A DNA stretch of 9,101 nucleotides from Microcaldota archaeon (GCA_026396375.1 JAPLWW010000120.1:1-9101), one strand, 5' to 3'. Shown: positions 1-6,656, counted from the first letter of the stretch. Notes: generated by a model not told the origin, from the sequence alone. Numbers and translations: made by a program.

Positions 1-332
1 AGATAAGGAAAGACAGGAAAATACCGCATGCCTCGAAGGAGTCTGTTGAAAAAATAATAGACGAGGCGAGAAGGATAGCAAAGGAAGTCGATAATGCCCC
101 AAAGTCCTTAACCTTAAGGCTAAGAAAATTGTCAGGGATAATTAGGCTCGCTGGGGACAATGCTGTTTCAGAAAATTCCTATCTTATAGAATCTAGGCAT
201 GTCGCTGAAGCGATCAACCATGCAAAGACCATAGAAGAGCAGCTTTTCGAAAGATATGACAAGAACTGGTGGAAAGCAAGCGCAGCTGACTATTCGACAA
301 GGAAACTGGAAAGCGGGCGCGATTATGGTTAG
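1..332 (+). CDS. C-terminal end of a LonB-like AAA+ ATPase (5' partial), no protease domain
   Basis: The frame beginning at base 3 is open from the left edge to TAG at 330-332 and gives 109 residues. Seen: a helical segment with KESVEKIIDEARR, then LTLRLRKLSGIIRLAGDNAV, a short ESRHVAEAINHAKTIEEQL stretch and ERYDKNWW. From family knowledge this closely follows the AAA+ lid of archaeal LonB, the membrane-anchored ATP-dependent protease, where the equivalent reads roughly LTLRLRELGGLVRAAGDIA followed by a helix of RAKKLARPLEQQ type. In LonB a linker and a serine-lysine (S16) protease domain of about 180 residues follow. Here only about 22 residues follow (to SGRDYG) before the stop, and the next gene is convergent. 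The protein may be an ATPase-only paralog, a split Lon or a broken gene. An internal TTG at 129 is not a believable start because the homology extends upstream of it. Confidence 0.75.
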   Translation, partial: IRKDRKIPHASKESVEKIIDEARRIAKEVDNAPKSLTLRLRKLSGIIRLAGDNAVSENSYLIESRHVAEAINHAKTIEEQLFERYDKNWWKASAADYSTRKLESGRDYG

Positions 333-354
333 GGGCTCCTGATATTCTAACTTT

Positions 355-364
355 GGGGGTTTTT
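355..364 (+). terminator. Possible oligo-T terminator after the LonB-like gene
   Basis: A GGGGG run followed by TTTTT lies 22-32 bases past the stop of the LonB-like gene, in the 37-base convergent gap. Archaeal RNA polymerase commonly terminates at short T-runs without a strong hairpin, and no hairpin is visible. A five-T run alone is weak evidence. Confidence 0.3.
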
Positions 365-369
365 GTATC

Positions 370-810
370 TCAGCCGCCTTGCTTCTTCGCATTGCGCAAA
401 AAGAAATACATCTTCTTGCCTATCTGCGCTTTGTTCACGATCCCGAGGCTGTAAAGCCTGTTGAGCCTTGCAGAGGCTGCGTTATTTCCTTTGTAATTGA
501 ACTTCAGCCTTACGTCCTCTGCAGTCACCCTTTCCTTTTCCCTTATGAATGCCATTATGCCTGCGTCAATCTCCGGAAGCATCTCCTCTTTCTCTTTGCC
601 TTCATTCGCTGTTACTCCATTTTCGATTCTCTCGATCTTCTGGATCAGCGTTTTCAGCAGCCTGTTGGTGTTTTCCCTTTCCTCGATCAACTTTGAAAGC
701 AATACTCCAAGCATCACTGGATCATTCTTAAGCCTGGAAACTACCTCCTTGGCATCCTTCTCTACCTCGTTCTCCCAACCGGGAGAATCCTTAAAAACAT
801 TTTCCTTCAT
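370..810 (-). CDS. Coiled-coil plus winged-helix DNA-binding protein, probable regulator
   Basis: From the ATG at 808-810 this is a 146-residue protein. Residues 12-30 are a charged helix. Residues about 34-64 (VMLGVLLSKLIEERENTNR onward to KIERIE) have coiled-coil spacing suited to dimerisation. Residues 65-77 are a Glu/Lys-rich linker. Residues about 79-138 look like a winged helix-turn-helix: IDAGIMAFIREKERVTAEDV, then the likely recognition helix NNAASARLNRLYSLGIV, and a wing ending in KKMYFFLR. I associate this layout with a conserved uncharacterised protein of small-genome archaea, but assign no named family. The 810 start is preferred over ATG 858 because GTGAT at 815-819, complementary to the usual archaeal 16S rRNA tail, sits 4 bases upstream. 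The region from 858 also reads as leader with dyad symmetry. The gene is transcribed alone. The palindromes in its promoter suggest autoregulation, which is inference. Confidence 0.7.
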   Translation of the reverse strand: MKENVFKDSPGWENEVEKDAKEVVSRLKNDPVMLGVLLSKLIEERENTNRLLKTLIQKIERIENGVTANEGKEKEEMLPEIDAGIMAFIREKERVTAEDVRLKFNYKGNNAASARLNRLYSLGIVNKAQIGKKMYFFLRNAKKQGG

Positions 811-820
811 ACTTATCACA

Positions 821-850
821 ATCAGGGCCCTGTCTTGACAAGATCCTGAT
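821..850. repeat. Nested inverted repeats in the leader of the winged-helix gene
   Basis: Three dyads overlap here. ATCAGG at 821-826 pairs with CCTGAT at 845-850. CAGGGCCCTG at 823-832 is a perfect 10-bp palindrome. TCTTG-A-CAAGA at 833-843 is a perfect dyad around one base. They lie in the predicted 5' leader, so they could be protein-binding sites on DNA or could form an mRNA hairpin. Confidence 0.45.
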
Positions 851-853
851 CTA

Positions 854-872
854 ATCATGATATGATCATGAT
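854..872. promoter_or_regulatory. Candidate operator: two copies of ATCATGAT 11 bases apart
   Basis: ATCATGAT occurs at 854-861 and again at 865-872, separated by ATG. Each 8-mer is a perfect palindrome, and the pair is spaced 11 bp centre to centre, about one helical turn, so both would present the same DNA face. The site lies between the TATA box (876-884) and the leader, over the predicted transcription start, where archaeal repressors often act. The adjacent gene encodes a winged-helix protein with a dimerisation helix, so autoregulation is the simplest reading. That link is inference. Confidence 0.5.
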
Positions 873-875
873 AGG

Positions 876-884
876 TTTTTTAAA
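876..884 (-). promoter_or_regulatory. TATA box of the winged-helix gene
   Basis: On the minus strand TTTAAAAAA lies here, preceded by GAAACC, which resembles a purine-rich BRE. The usual spacing puts transcription start near 854-856. That gives a leader of about 45 nt before the ATG at 810, or an almost leaderless transcript if the ATG at 858 is used. Confidence 0.55.
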
Positions 885-945
885 GGTTTCTTTTTTGCGT
901 GTTTTATTTAGGTCATTTGGATATGAAATGAGCGACAGATAGCGC

Positions 946-954
946 TTTTATACT
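946..954 (+). promoter_or_regulatory. TATA box of the MFS transporter gene
   Basis: TTTTATACT ends 23 bases before the ATG at 977, so the box covers about -30 to -23 if transcription begins at that ATG. There is no Shine-Dalgarno sequence. This supports a leaderless transcript and the 977 start over the TTG at 968. Confidence 0.6.
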
Positions 955-976
955 CTCTTTTCCAATCTTGCACCAT

Positions 977-2404
977 ATGGACAAGGGCAATGCAGGCAAA
1001 AGGCAGAAGCAGAACCTCAAGAACGCCATTTATGAGGGAACAAGCTTTCTTGCTTCAACGGGTTTCGGCGACAACTACGTGTCTGCATATGCAGTGCTGA
1101 GAGGAGCCACTGAACAGTTCATAGGCCTTTTGGCCTCTGTCCCGCTTGCGCTTGGCCTGTTTCTCCAGGCCCTTTCGCCTTTCATAATGAAGAAGATGAG
1201 GCACAGGAAGGGCCTTGTGACAGCATTTTCATTTCTTGGGGCGTTGTCATGGCTTCTGATACTTGGCACTGCATTTGTTGCGCCTGAAACCGCGCTTCCT
1301 CTCCTGCTGGCGTTTTTCAGCATATATACAATATTGCTTTATCTGGAGGGTACAATATTCAGCAGCTGGATAGCCGACCTTGTGCCTGAATCCATCCGCG
1401 GAACATATTTCGGGCAAAGGAACTCCTGGATACAGATAGCTTCTGTTGTCGCAACCCTTTCGGCAGGCATCATACTGGACTTGTTCAAGGACAGCAATGC
1501 CATTCTGGGTTTCTGCGCGCTTTTTGCATTGGCATTCCTATGCAGGATGCTGTCATGGCATTTCCTTTCCAAGATGGACGATCCCCATTATGACCACGGC
1601 AAGACTTTATCCCAGCATCCTCTTGATTTTTTGAAAAAAGGAAACCCCGAGCTCAGGCACCTGATAATCCTTTTCGGCGCGTTCATCTTCATGGTGAATC
1701 TAGTATCCCCTTTCTTTGTGCTCTACATGCTCAGGACTCTTGGGTTCAGCTATCTGGAATTCATGGCAGTTATCCTTGCGTCCCAGGTTGCGACTGTCTT
1801 TGCGGCTCCTTACTGGGGTCGCGTAAGCACGTTGCACGGCAACAAGATAGTGCTTTCCATCTGTTTAATCATAGCCTCGGTTGTGCCATTGTACTGGTTT
1901 TTCCTTACTTCATTCTGGCAGCTTGCGCTTTTTGAGCTGATATCGGGCGTGGCGTGGTCCGGCATATATCTCTGCCTGTTCAACCACATACTGGCCAAGA
2001 GCAAGTCAGAGGAAGTTTCAAGCAATGTTTCAAACAGGTATTTCTTCGCAGGCATTGGCCTTTTGCTTGGACCTAATATAGGCGCGCTTGTGCTAATCTC
2101 ATTGGGAGAAACAACATTGTTCTCAATCGATGCCATCCATGTGCTGATGATTCTTTCTGCTATAGGCAGACTGGCCGTTGCCCTGGCAATAATCCTTGCG
2201 ATAAAGGAATCCTCCCTTCTGCTGGACAAAAAAAGAAGGGCGCTTCTTGTGAGCCTAACCCTGACAAACCCAGTCAGGGAATTCGTGGGAGGCACGCTCT
2301 GGGTTGCGAGCATGGCCACATCATTAGCAAAAGGAGGCGTTCATCATGCCATCCATTCTTCGAGGAAGGCGCTTGGCGCCGTCAGCATAAGGAGAAAAAG
2401 ATGA
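977..2404 (+). CDS. Major facilitator superfamily (MFS) transporter
   Basis: The 475-residue protein is a membrane transporter with about 12 predicted helices, in two six-helix halves split by a charged loop near residues 197-226. Approximate hydrophobic spans (start at 977) are 20-39, 48-72, 80-100, 106-125, 148-168, 175-193, 227-249, 259-278, 289-309, 313-335, 355-376 and 386-409. Between helices 4 and 5 there is WIADLVPESIRGTYFGQRN, a pattern I know from MFS permeases. GRVSTLHGNK after helix 8 matches MFS motif A at the equivalent loop of the second half. Substrate cannot be told from sequence. After helix 12 comes an unusual 65-residue basic tail with one more moderately hydrophobic stretch (EFVGGTLWVASMATSLAKGG) and the end IRRKR. 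The ATG at 977 is chosen over TTG 968 from promoter spacing. The gene is monocistronic and convergent with the ankyrin gene, 30 bases apart. Confidence 0.85.
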   Translation: MDKGNAGKRQKQNLKNAIYEGTSFLASTGFGDNYVSAYAVLRGATEQFIGLLASVPLALGLFLQALSPFIMKKMRHRKGLVTAFSFLGALSWLLILGTAFVAPETALPLLLAFFSIYTILLYLEGTIFSSWIADLVPESIRGTYFGQRNSWIQIASVVATLSAGIILDLFKDSNAILGFCALFALAFLCRMLSWHFLSKMDDPHYDHGKTLSQHPLDFLKKGNPELRHLIILFGAFIFMVNLVSPFFVLYMLRTLGFSYLEFMAVILASQVATVFAAPYWGRVSTLHGNKIVLSICLIIASVVPLYWFFLTSFWQLALFELISGVAWSGIYLCLFNHILAKSKSEEVSSNVSNRYFFAGIGLLLGPNIGALVLISLGETTLFSIDAIHVLMILSAIGRLAVALAIILAIKESSLLLDKKRRALLVSLTLTNPVREFVGGTLWVASMATSLAKGGVHHAIHSSRKALGAVSIRRKR

Positions 2405-2434
2405 CTGCAATGAGGTTTATCATATTAGGCGCAT

Positions 2435-4570
2435 CTATCCTTTGAACGGGTTCATATAGTCAAAATTTTTCTTAATCCCTTTTTTGGCGTCTTCGAGATA
2501 TCTTATGACACTTCTATATGCCTTGCCCCAATTATACCCATGATTGTCAGAGCGGTTTGCATTGCCCCCTTCTTTCAGCAGGATCTTCTCTGCCTCGGAA
2601 TTTTTTGAGGCATGCATGAGCGCAGTCTTGCCATAATCGTCTGTTATATCCATCTTGGCGCCATTTCTGAGCAGGAACCTGATAGCTTTGGGCTGTTCAT
2701 TCTCTACGGCATGCATGAGCGCGGTTTTCCCATCAATATCCTGCGCATCGATTTTCTTGCGCTTAAGCAAGAGCTTCAGCGTTCCTGTGCTTCCTGCTGC
2801 GGCAGCATACATGAATGCTGTTCTGCCTTTCTTGTCCCTCATCTCCGGATTGGCACCGGCTTTCAGCAGGATGTCGGCTGCCTCCGGATTTCCCGCGGCA
2901 ATCATGAGCGCGGTTTCCCCTTCATCATCTTTTGCATCCATTTCAACATCCTTGCCCTTCCTAATCAGTACTTTAAGCACTTCAATGTTTCCATCCTCGG
3001 CAGCCATCATGATCGCATTCTTGCCATTGGATTCGCCTGCTCTCATATATTCATGTGTGGATGTTTCATATTTTTGAAATACCGCCATATCAATTAGCGG
3101 AACGATGCCAAACATATTTCCTGATTTTAACTTTATGTTTACATCTGCGCCCTTTTCAATAAATAATTCGCATAGTCCATACTGCCCATTCTTTGCGGCA
3201 TACATAAGCGCGGTCATGCCCTTTAATTCTCCTGATTCCATCCTTGCATTCACGTCTGCGCCCTTGCCAACCAGCAATCTGCAGATTTCATATTCTCCCA
3301 CCTTTGAGGCAAGCAGGAGCGCGGTTGCGCCCTTTAATTTGCCTGATCTGATCTTTGCATCTATATTCTTTTCACTAATCAACCCTGCGCATGATTCATA
3401 ATCCCCCTTATCCGCGGCAATCATGAGCGCGGTCTTTCCCTCCTTATCCCGTATATCTATATTTGCGCCCTTTTCTATGAGCAGTTTAAATGTTCTATAA
3501 TCATATCCGCGATTCCAGATATAATCCATATCCTCAATGGAATACATGAGCGCGGTCTTTCCCCCCTTATCCCGAATATTTACATTAGCTTTCTTGCTAG
3601 CCGCCAACACTTTGCAGGTTTCATAGTCTTTAGAAAATATTGCATACATGAGCGCAGTCTTGCCTTTGTCTTCTCCTGCTTTGATCTTTGCATTCACATC
3701 CGCGCCCTTCTCAACCAGCAGTGCGCATGTTTTGGCGTCTTTATTCTTCATAGCAAGCATGAGCGCGGTCATGCCCTTGTCTTCTCCTGCTTTGATCTTT
3801 GCATTCACATCCGCGCCCTTGTCAACCAATATTGCACATGATTCAGAGTCTTTTCTCCCTATAGCATAAAGGAGCGCGGTCATGCCCTTGGCTTCTCCTG
3901 ACTTGATCTTTGCATTCACGTCTGCGCCCTTCTCAACCAGCAGTCGTATTTTTCTGTGGTCATTAGTGTCACTAGTCTGTGTGGCAAGCATGAGCGCAGT
4001 AACGCCTTTATTCTCTTTTACGTCTATCCTTGTGTCTATCCTCGCATTCACATCCGCGCCCTTGTCAACCAGCAGTGCAAGTGTTCCATATTCTCCAATA
4101 TATGAGGCCCACACCACTGCAGTCATTCCTTTGTTTTCTCCTTGATTGAACTTTTGATCGAACTTTGCATTCACATCCGCGCCCTTGTCTATCAAACGTG
4201 CGCATGCCTGAGAGTCTTCTTTTTCTACGGCAAATATGAGCGCAGTCTTTCCCTTGTTTTCTCCTGATTCAATCTTTGCAAGCACATTTGCGCCCTTATA
4301 TGCGCACTGTTCAATCAACGTGTATCTTTTTGGATCTATATAACGTATGGCAAGCATGAGCTCGGTTTCATTTGCCACAAGCTTATCCTGGGGAGAGCAT
4401 GCCATATTGGGCCCTATTGTCAGGGACAGGCCAATTGCAGAATATAATATAGGATTCATCATTCTCCGCGAGATCCTTCCGACTAGGGGATTTTGCGATT
4501 TGATATGATTGAGTTTTACAGCAGATATTGATTTATCCTTGGATATAATCCTTGGTTTCTGGCTTAACAT
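2435..4570 (-). CDS. Large ankyrin-repeat protein, probably exported
   Basis: This 711-residue protein is mostly ankyrin repeats. Residues 1-39 are basic with SRR at 34-36. Residues about 40-57 (NPILYSAIGLSLTIGPNM) are hydrophobic and end at Cys58, suggesting a signal peptide or anchor, possibly Tat-like or a poor lipobox (NMAC). About 16 repeats follow from residue 64 to 690, seen as KGADVNAKI, GKTALMYA and LLVEKG. Roughly the first six, plus two further on, are 37 residues or longer, with a KIKAGEDKG-type extension of the beta-hairpin loop. The others, mainly C-terminal, are near the canonical 33. A degenerate repeat near residues 470-540 breaks the array. Ankyrin arrays bind other proteins and no catalytic domain is visible, so the partner is unknown. 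ATG 4570 fits the TATA box at 4593-4600 for a leaderless transcript. It lies 73 bases downstream of rdgB on the same strand. Confidence 0.9.
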   Translation of the reverse strand: MLSQKPRIISKDKSISAVKLNHIKSQNPLVGRISRRMMNPILYSAIGLSLTIGPNMACSPQDKLVANETELMLAIRYIDPKRYTLIEQCAYKGANVLAKIESGENKGKTALIFAVEKEDSQACARLIDKGADVNAKFDQKFNQGENKGMTAVVWASYIGEYGTLALLVDKGADVNARIDTRIDVKENKGVTALMLATQTSDTNDHRKIRLLVEKGADVNAKIKSGEAKGMTALLYAIGRKDSESCAILVDKGADVNAKIKAGEDKGMTALMLAMKNKDAKTCALLVEKGADVNAKIKAGEDKGKTALMYAIFSKDYETCKVLAASKKANVNIRDKGGKTALMYSIEDMDYIWNRGYDYRTFKLLIEKGANIDIRDKEGKTALMIAADKGDYESCAGLISEKNIDAKIRSGKLKGATALLLASKVGEYEICRLLVGKGADVNARMESGELKGMTALMYAAKNGQYGLCELFIEKGADVNIKLKSGNMFGIVPLIDMAVFQKYETSTHEYMRAGESNGKNAIMMAAEDGNIEVLKVLIRKGKDVEMDAKDDEGETALMIAAGNPEAADILLKAGANPEMRDKKGRTAFMYAAAAGSTGTLKLLLKRKKIDAQDIDGKTALMHAVENEQPKAIRFLLRNGAKMDITDDYGKTALMHASKNSEAEKILLKEGGNANRSDNHGYNWGKAYRSVIRYLEDAKKGIKKNFDYMNPFKG
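2466..2485 (+). terminator. Possible T-run terminator for the MFS gene
   Basis: TTTTT at 2466-2470 and TTTTTT at 2480-2485 lie 62-81 bases past the MFS stop on the plus strand, inside the 3' end of the convergent ankyrin gene. Archaeal transcription often ends at such runs. No hairpin is visible, and the runs may simply encode the Lys-rich end of the ankyrin protein. Confidence 0.3.
3648..3980 (-). repeat. 111-bp tandem repeat, three units, inside the ankyrin gene
   Basis: Units begin at 3648, 3759 and 3870, exactly 111 bp (37 codons) apart. Units 1 and 2 share an identical 42-base run (3668-3709 and 3779-3820). Unit 3 (3890 onward) differs there at only a few positions. Neighbouring repeats match in protein but not so closely in DNA. 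This suggests recent duplication or gene conversion in whole-repeat steps that keep the reading frame. Confidence 0.85.
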
Positions 4571-4592
4571 AGTTATAATTTGCGTGTATAAG

Positions 4593-4601
4593 AGTTTTTA
4601 A
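4593..4601 (-). promoter_or_regulatory. TATA box of the ankyrin gene
   Basis: On the minus strand TTAAAAACT occupies about -31 to -23 relative to the ATG at 4570. A second candidate, TTATA at 4587-4591, would start transcription inside the gene and is less likely. No Shine-Dalgarno sequence is present, so a leaderless transcript is expected. There is also no T-run between rdgB and this box, so read-through from the upstream operon is possible. Confidence 0.5.
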
Positions 4602-4643
4602 TGTTATGCAATTTCTTGGCTGTCTGCCCAATTATCAATCTTT

Positions 4644-5192
4644 TCAGGAGGACAGGAAATCCGCAAACTTGTGCAATGCTATTTTTCTGTGCGAGATGCT
4701 GTTCTTTTCCTCATCGCTCATCTCTGCGAATGTCCTGTCCATCCCTTCAGGGACAACTATGGGATCATATCCGAATCCATTATCTCCTCTCGCTTCCTTC
4801 GGTATGCTCCCTTTCATGATTCCATCGAACACGAAAGTCCCCTTTTCGCTTGCATACGCTATGCTTGACTTGAAATATGCCTTCCTGTTTTCATTTCCAT
4901 CCAATAACTTGAGTATTCCCTGATATCCCATTTTCCTGAAGACCCATGCGGAATATGGGCCCGGGAATCCGTTGAGTGCGTTTACGAAGATTCCCGAATC
5001 GTCAAGGAACAATGGTTTTTTGATTCTTGAGAAAAGGTCCCTTGCGCTTTTCTCGGCTATTTCCGAAGTGTCCTCTCCCCTGGGCTCATCATACTCTATC
5101 TCAAAATGCTCGATCTCTATATCCAGTTTTCCGAGGATTTCCCTGGCCTCCTCTAACTTATGCTTATTGTGGGTCGCAAAAAGCAGTTTCAT
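4644..5192 (-). CDS. rdgB: XTP/dITP pyrophosphatase (RdgB/HAM1 family)
   Basis: This 182-residue cytosolic enzyme hydrolyses XTP, dITP and ITP to the monophosphate and pyrophosphate, keeping deaminated purines out of nucleic acids. The HAM1 motifs are all present: FATHNKHK at residues 5-12 for nucleotide phosphate contact; LDDSGIFVNALNGFPGPYSA at 63-82 with the acidic pair Asp64/Asp65 expected at the metal site; GDNGFGYDPI at 136-145 for base recognition; TFAEMSDEEKNSISHRKIAL ending near 173, with SHRK at 167-170. Length is normal for an archaeal member. The ATG at 5190-5192 overlaps the glyS stop as ATGA, with only a weak GGT upstream, so translation is probably coupled to that of the synthetase. 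The gene has no promoter of its own that I can see. Confidence 0.95.
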   Translation of the reverse strand: MKLLFATHNKHKLEEAREILGKLDIEIEHFEIEYDEPRGEDTSEIAEKSARDLFSRIKKPLFLDDSGIFVNALNGFPGPYSAWVFRKMGYQGILKLLDGNENRKAYFKSSIAYASEKGTFVFDGIMKGSIPKEARGDNGFGYDPIVVPEGMDRTFAEMSDEEKNSISHRKIALHKFADFLSS

Positions 5193-6625
5193 CTGACCAT
5201 CTTCTCTATATCCTCTAAAAATGCCTTTTCCTGCTTCATCGTGTCCCTGTCCCTTATTGTCACTGCATTGCCGTCCAGGATGTCATAGTCTACCGTCACT
5301 GTCAAAGGTATCCCTATCTCGTCAGCCCTTGCATACCTTCTTCCTATGCTTCCTGTGTCGCTGTAGAACACCGAGATTCCCTTGTTGACCAGCATTTCCA
5401 TGACTTCCTTTGCCTTTATATCCAATCCATCCCTTCTTTCAAGCGGGAACACTGCCACATTGAAAGGCGAAATGCTTTTGCTTATCTGCATCCATTCGTT
5501 CTCCCTTCCCTCTCCCCTGTATCCATGGTCTATTGCGCAATAGAATAATCTGTCCAATCCAATAGAGGACTCAACGCAGTTTGGAATCACATTTCCCTTT
5601 TCAGTCTGCATTGTGAGGTTCTTTCCTGAGAATTTCTGGTGCCTCCCAAGGTCATAATCTGTCCTGTGGGCGTTGCTTATCACTTCAAGCATCCCTGCCT
5701 CTGTCTCTATCTCAACGTCAACGCTGATCTTTGAGTAGTGAGCTTTTTCGTCATCCCTCAGATGCCTGAACCTTACCTTCGAGAGATTGATGCCTATCCT
5801 TGTCATTATTTCCATGTCCATCCCAAGCAATGATCCGAATGGCTTGTTGAGAATTCCTTCCTCGAAAAGCTTGCTTATCTTCACCTTCCTCATTGTTTCC
5901 CCGTCCTGCGCCATGAAAGGGATTTCCATGTCCTTGTACCTATCATAGATGTTGCAGTTGAAATTGTTCGGGTCAACAAAGTATTCCAATTCCAATTGCG
6001 AGAATTCCCTCAGCCTTAATAGCCCCTGCCTTGGGCTTATCTCATTCCTGAAGACTTTCCCCAATTGGCCTATGCCAAAAGGAAGCTTGAGCCCTAAAGT
6101 TTTTGCATTCCTTATCGTTGAGGTGTATATTCCCTGGGCCGTCTCAGGCCTCAAATACCCCAGCGTGTTCCCGTATCCTATGCCTGTCTTGAACATGAGG
6201 TTGACTTTCTTGAAGTTTCCTATCTCTCCTCCGCATATGGGGCATTTCAGCTTGTGCTGGTTGTGGATGCTTTCTATTGTTTCCATCTTGCCGTCCCAGA
6301 CTATGCCAAGCTTTTCCTCTATTAATTTGTCTATCCTTATTATGGAATGGCATTTCAGGCACTCTGCGGCAGGATCGGTAAACTCGTCGACATGGCCAGA
6401 TGCCTTGTACATTATCTCAGGGCCGACTATCGTAGACTCAACTTCATGGAATCCGGTCCTGTCTATGAAGATATTCCTCCAGATATCAACAATCTTCTTC
6501 TTTATCTTCGCCCCTATGGGCCCGTAGTCATAGAATCCCGCGACGCTCTCATAGATCTCGTTGCTTGGATAGAAGTACCCTTTCTTGAAGCAGAAATTCA
6601 GTATATTCTCATATTTTGATGCCAT
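5189..6625 (-). CDS. glyS: Glycyl-tRNA synthetase, archaeal/eukaryotic alpha2 type
   Basis: This 478-residue class II enzyme charges tRNA-Gly with glycine. Motif 1 is at about residues 33-54 (YDYGPIGAKIKKKIVDIWR). RPETAQGIY at 159-167 is typical of this GlyRS type. Motif 2 is FRNEISPRQGLLRLREFSQ at 192-210. Motif 3 is SIGLDRLF at 354-361, preceded by Glu352. Cys89, Cys92, Cys128 and Cys131 (two CxxC pairs) probably bind zinc. Residues from about 386 form the HGTP anticodon-binding domain (FNVAVFPL, SDTGSIGRRYARADEIGIP). The ATG at 6625 is chosen over that at 6676. It gives the conserved opening MASKYENILNFCFKKGYFYP, and the TATA box (6648-6656) lies between the two ATGs, so a transcript from it would exclude 6676. 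The protein is on the short side for an archaeal GlyRS. It is the first gene of an operon with rdgB. Confidence 0.96.
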   Translation of the reverse strand: MASKYENILNFCFKKGYFYPSNEIYESVAGFYDYGPIGAKIKKKIVDIWRNIFIDRTGFHEVESTIVGPEIMYKASGHVDEFTDPAAECLKCHSIIRIDKLIEEKLGIVWDGKMETIESIHNQHKLKCPICGGEIGNFKKVNLMFKTGIGYGNTLGYLRPETAQGIYTSTIRNAKTLGLKLPFGIGQLGKVFRNEISPRQGLLRLREFSQLELEYFVDPNNFNCNIYDRYKDMEIPFMAQDGETMRKVKISKLFEEGILNKPFGSLLGMDMEIMTRIGINLSKVRFRHLRDDEKAHYSKISVDVEIETEAGMLEVISNAHRTDYDLGRHQKFSGKNLTMQTEKGNVIPNCVESSIGLDRLFYCAIDHGYRGEGRENEWMQISKSISPFNVAVFPLERRDGLDIKAKEVMEMLVNKGISVFYSDTGSIGRRYARADEIGIPLTVTVDYDILDGNAVTIRDRDTMKQEKAFLEDIEKMVR

Positions 6626-6647
6626 AAGCCCATATTCCTTAAAATAC

Positions 6648-6656
6648 CTTTTTAAT
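6648..6656 (-). promoter_or_regulatory. TATA box of the glyS-rdgB operon
   Basis: On the minus strand ATTAAAAAG occupies about -31 to -23 relative to the ATG at 6625. No Shine-Dalgarno sequence precedes that ATG (GGAATATGGGCTT), consistent with leaderless translation. Confidence 0.55.

Noticed and set aside
280..369. A frameshift hiding the Lon protease domain after the LonB-like terminus
   Set aside because: The other two plus-strand frames stop quickly and show no S16-like sequence. The convergent winged-helix gene occupies the following DNA, so a single frameshift cannot restore a protease domain here.
811..858. N-terminal extension of the winged-helix protein from the ATG at 858
   Set aside because: The extra 16 residues (MIRSGSCQDRALIVIS) look unlike a conserved protein start, the stretch is full of DNA palindromes, and ATG 810 has a GTGAT ribosome-binding site. 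It is not fully excluded, because the TATA box would also nearly fit a leaderless start at 858.
859..967. tRNA or structured RNA in the intergenic region
   Set aside because: No cloverleaf arms, TTCGA-like T-loop or CCA end are visible. The content is explained by two promoters and the operator-like palindromes.
3648..3869. CRISPR-like or independent repeat element, and plus-strand reading frames with repeated motifs
   Set aside because: The periodicity is 111 bp with no unique spacers and is fully explained by ankyrin repeats coded on the minus strand. The plus-strand frames are antisense shadows.
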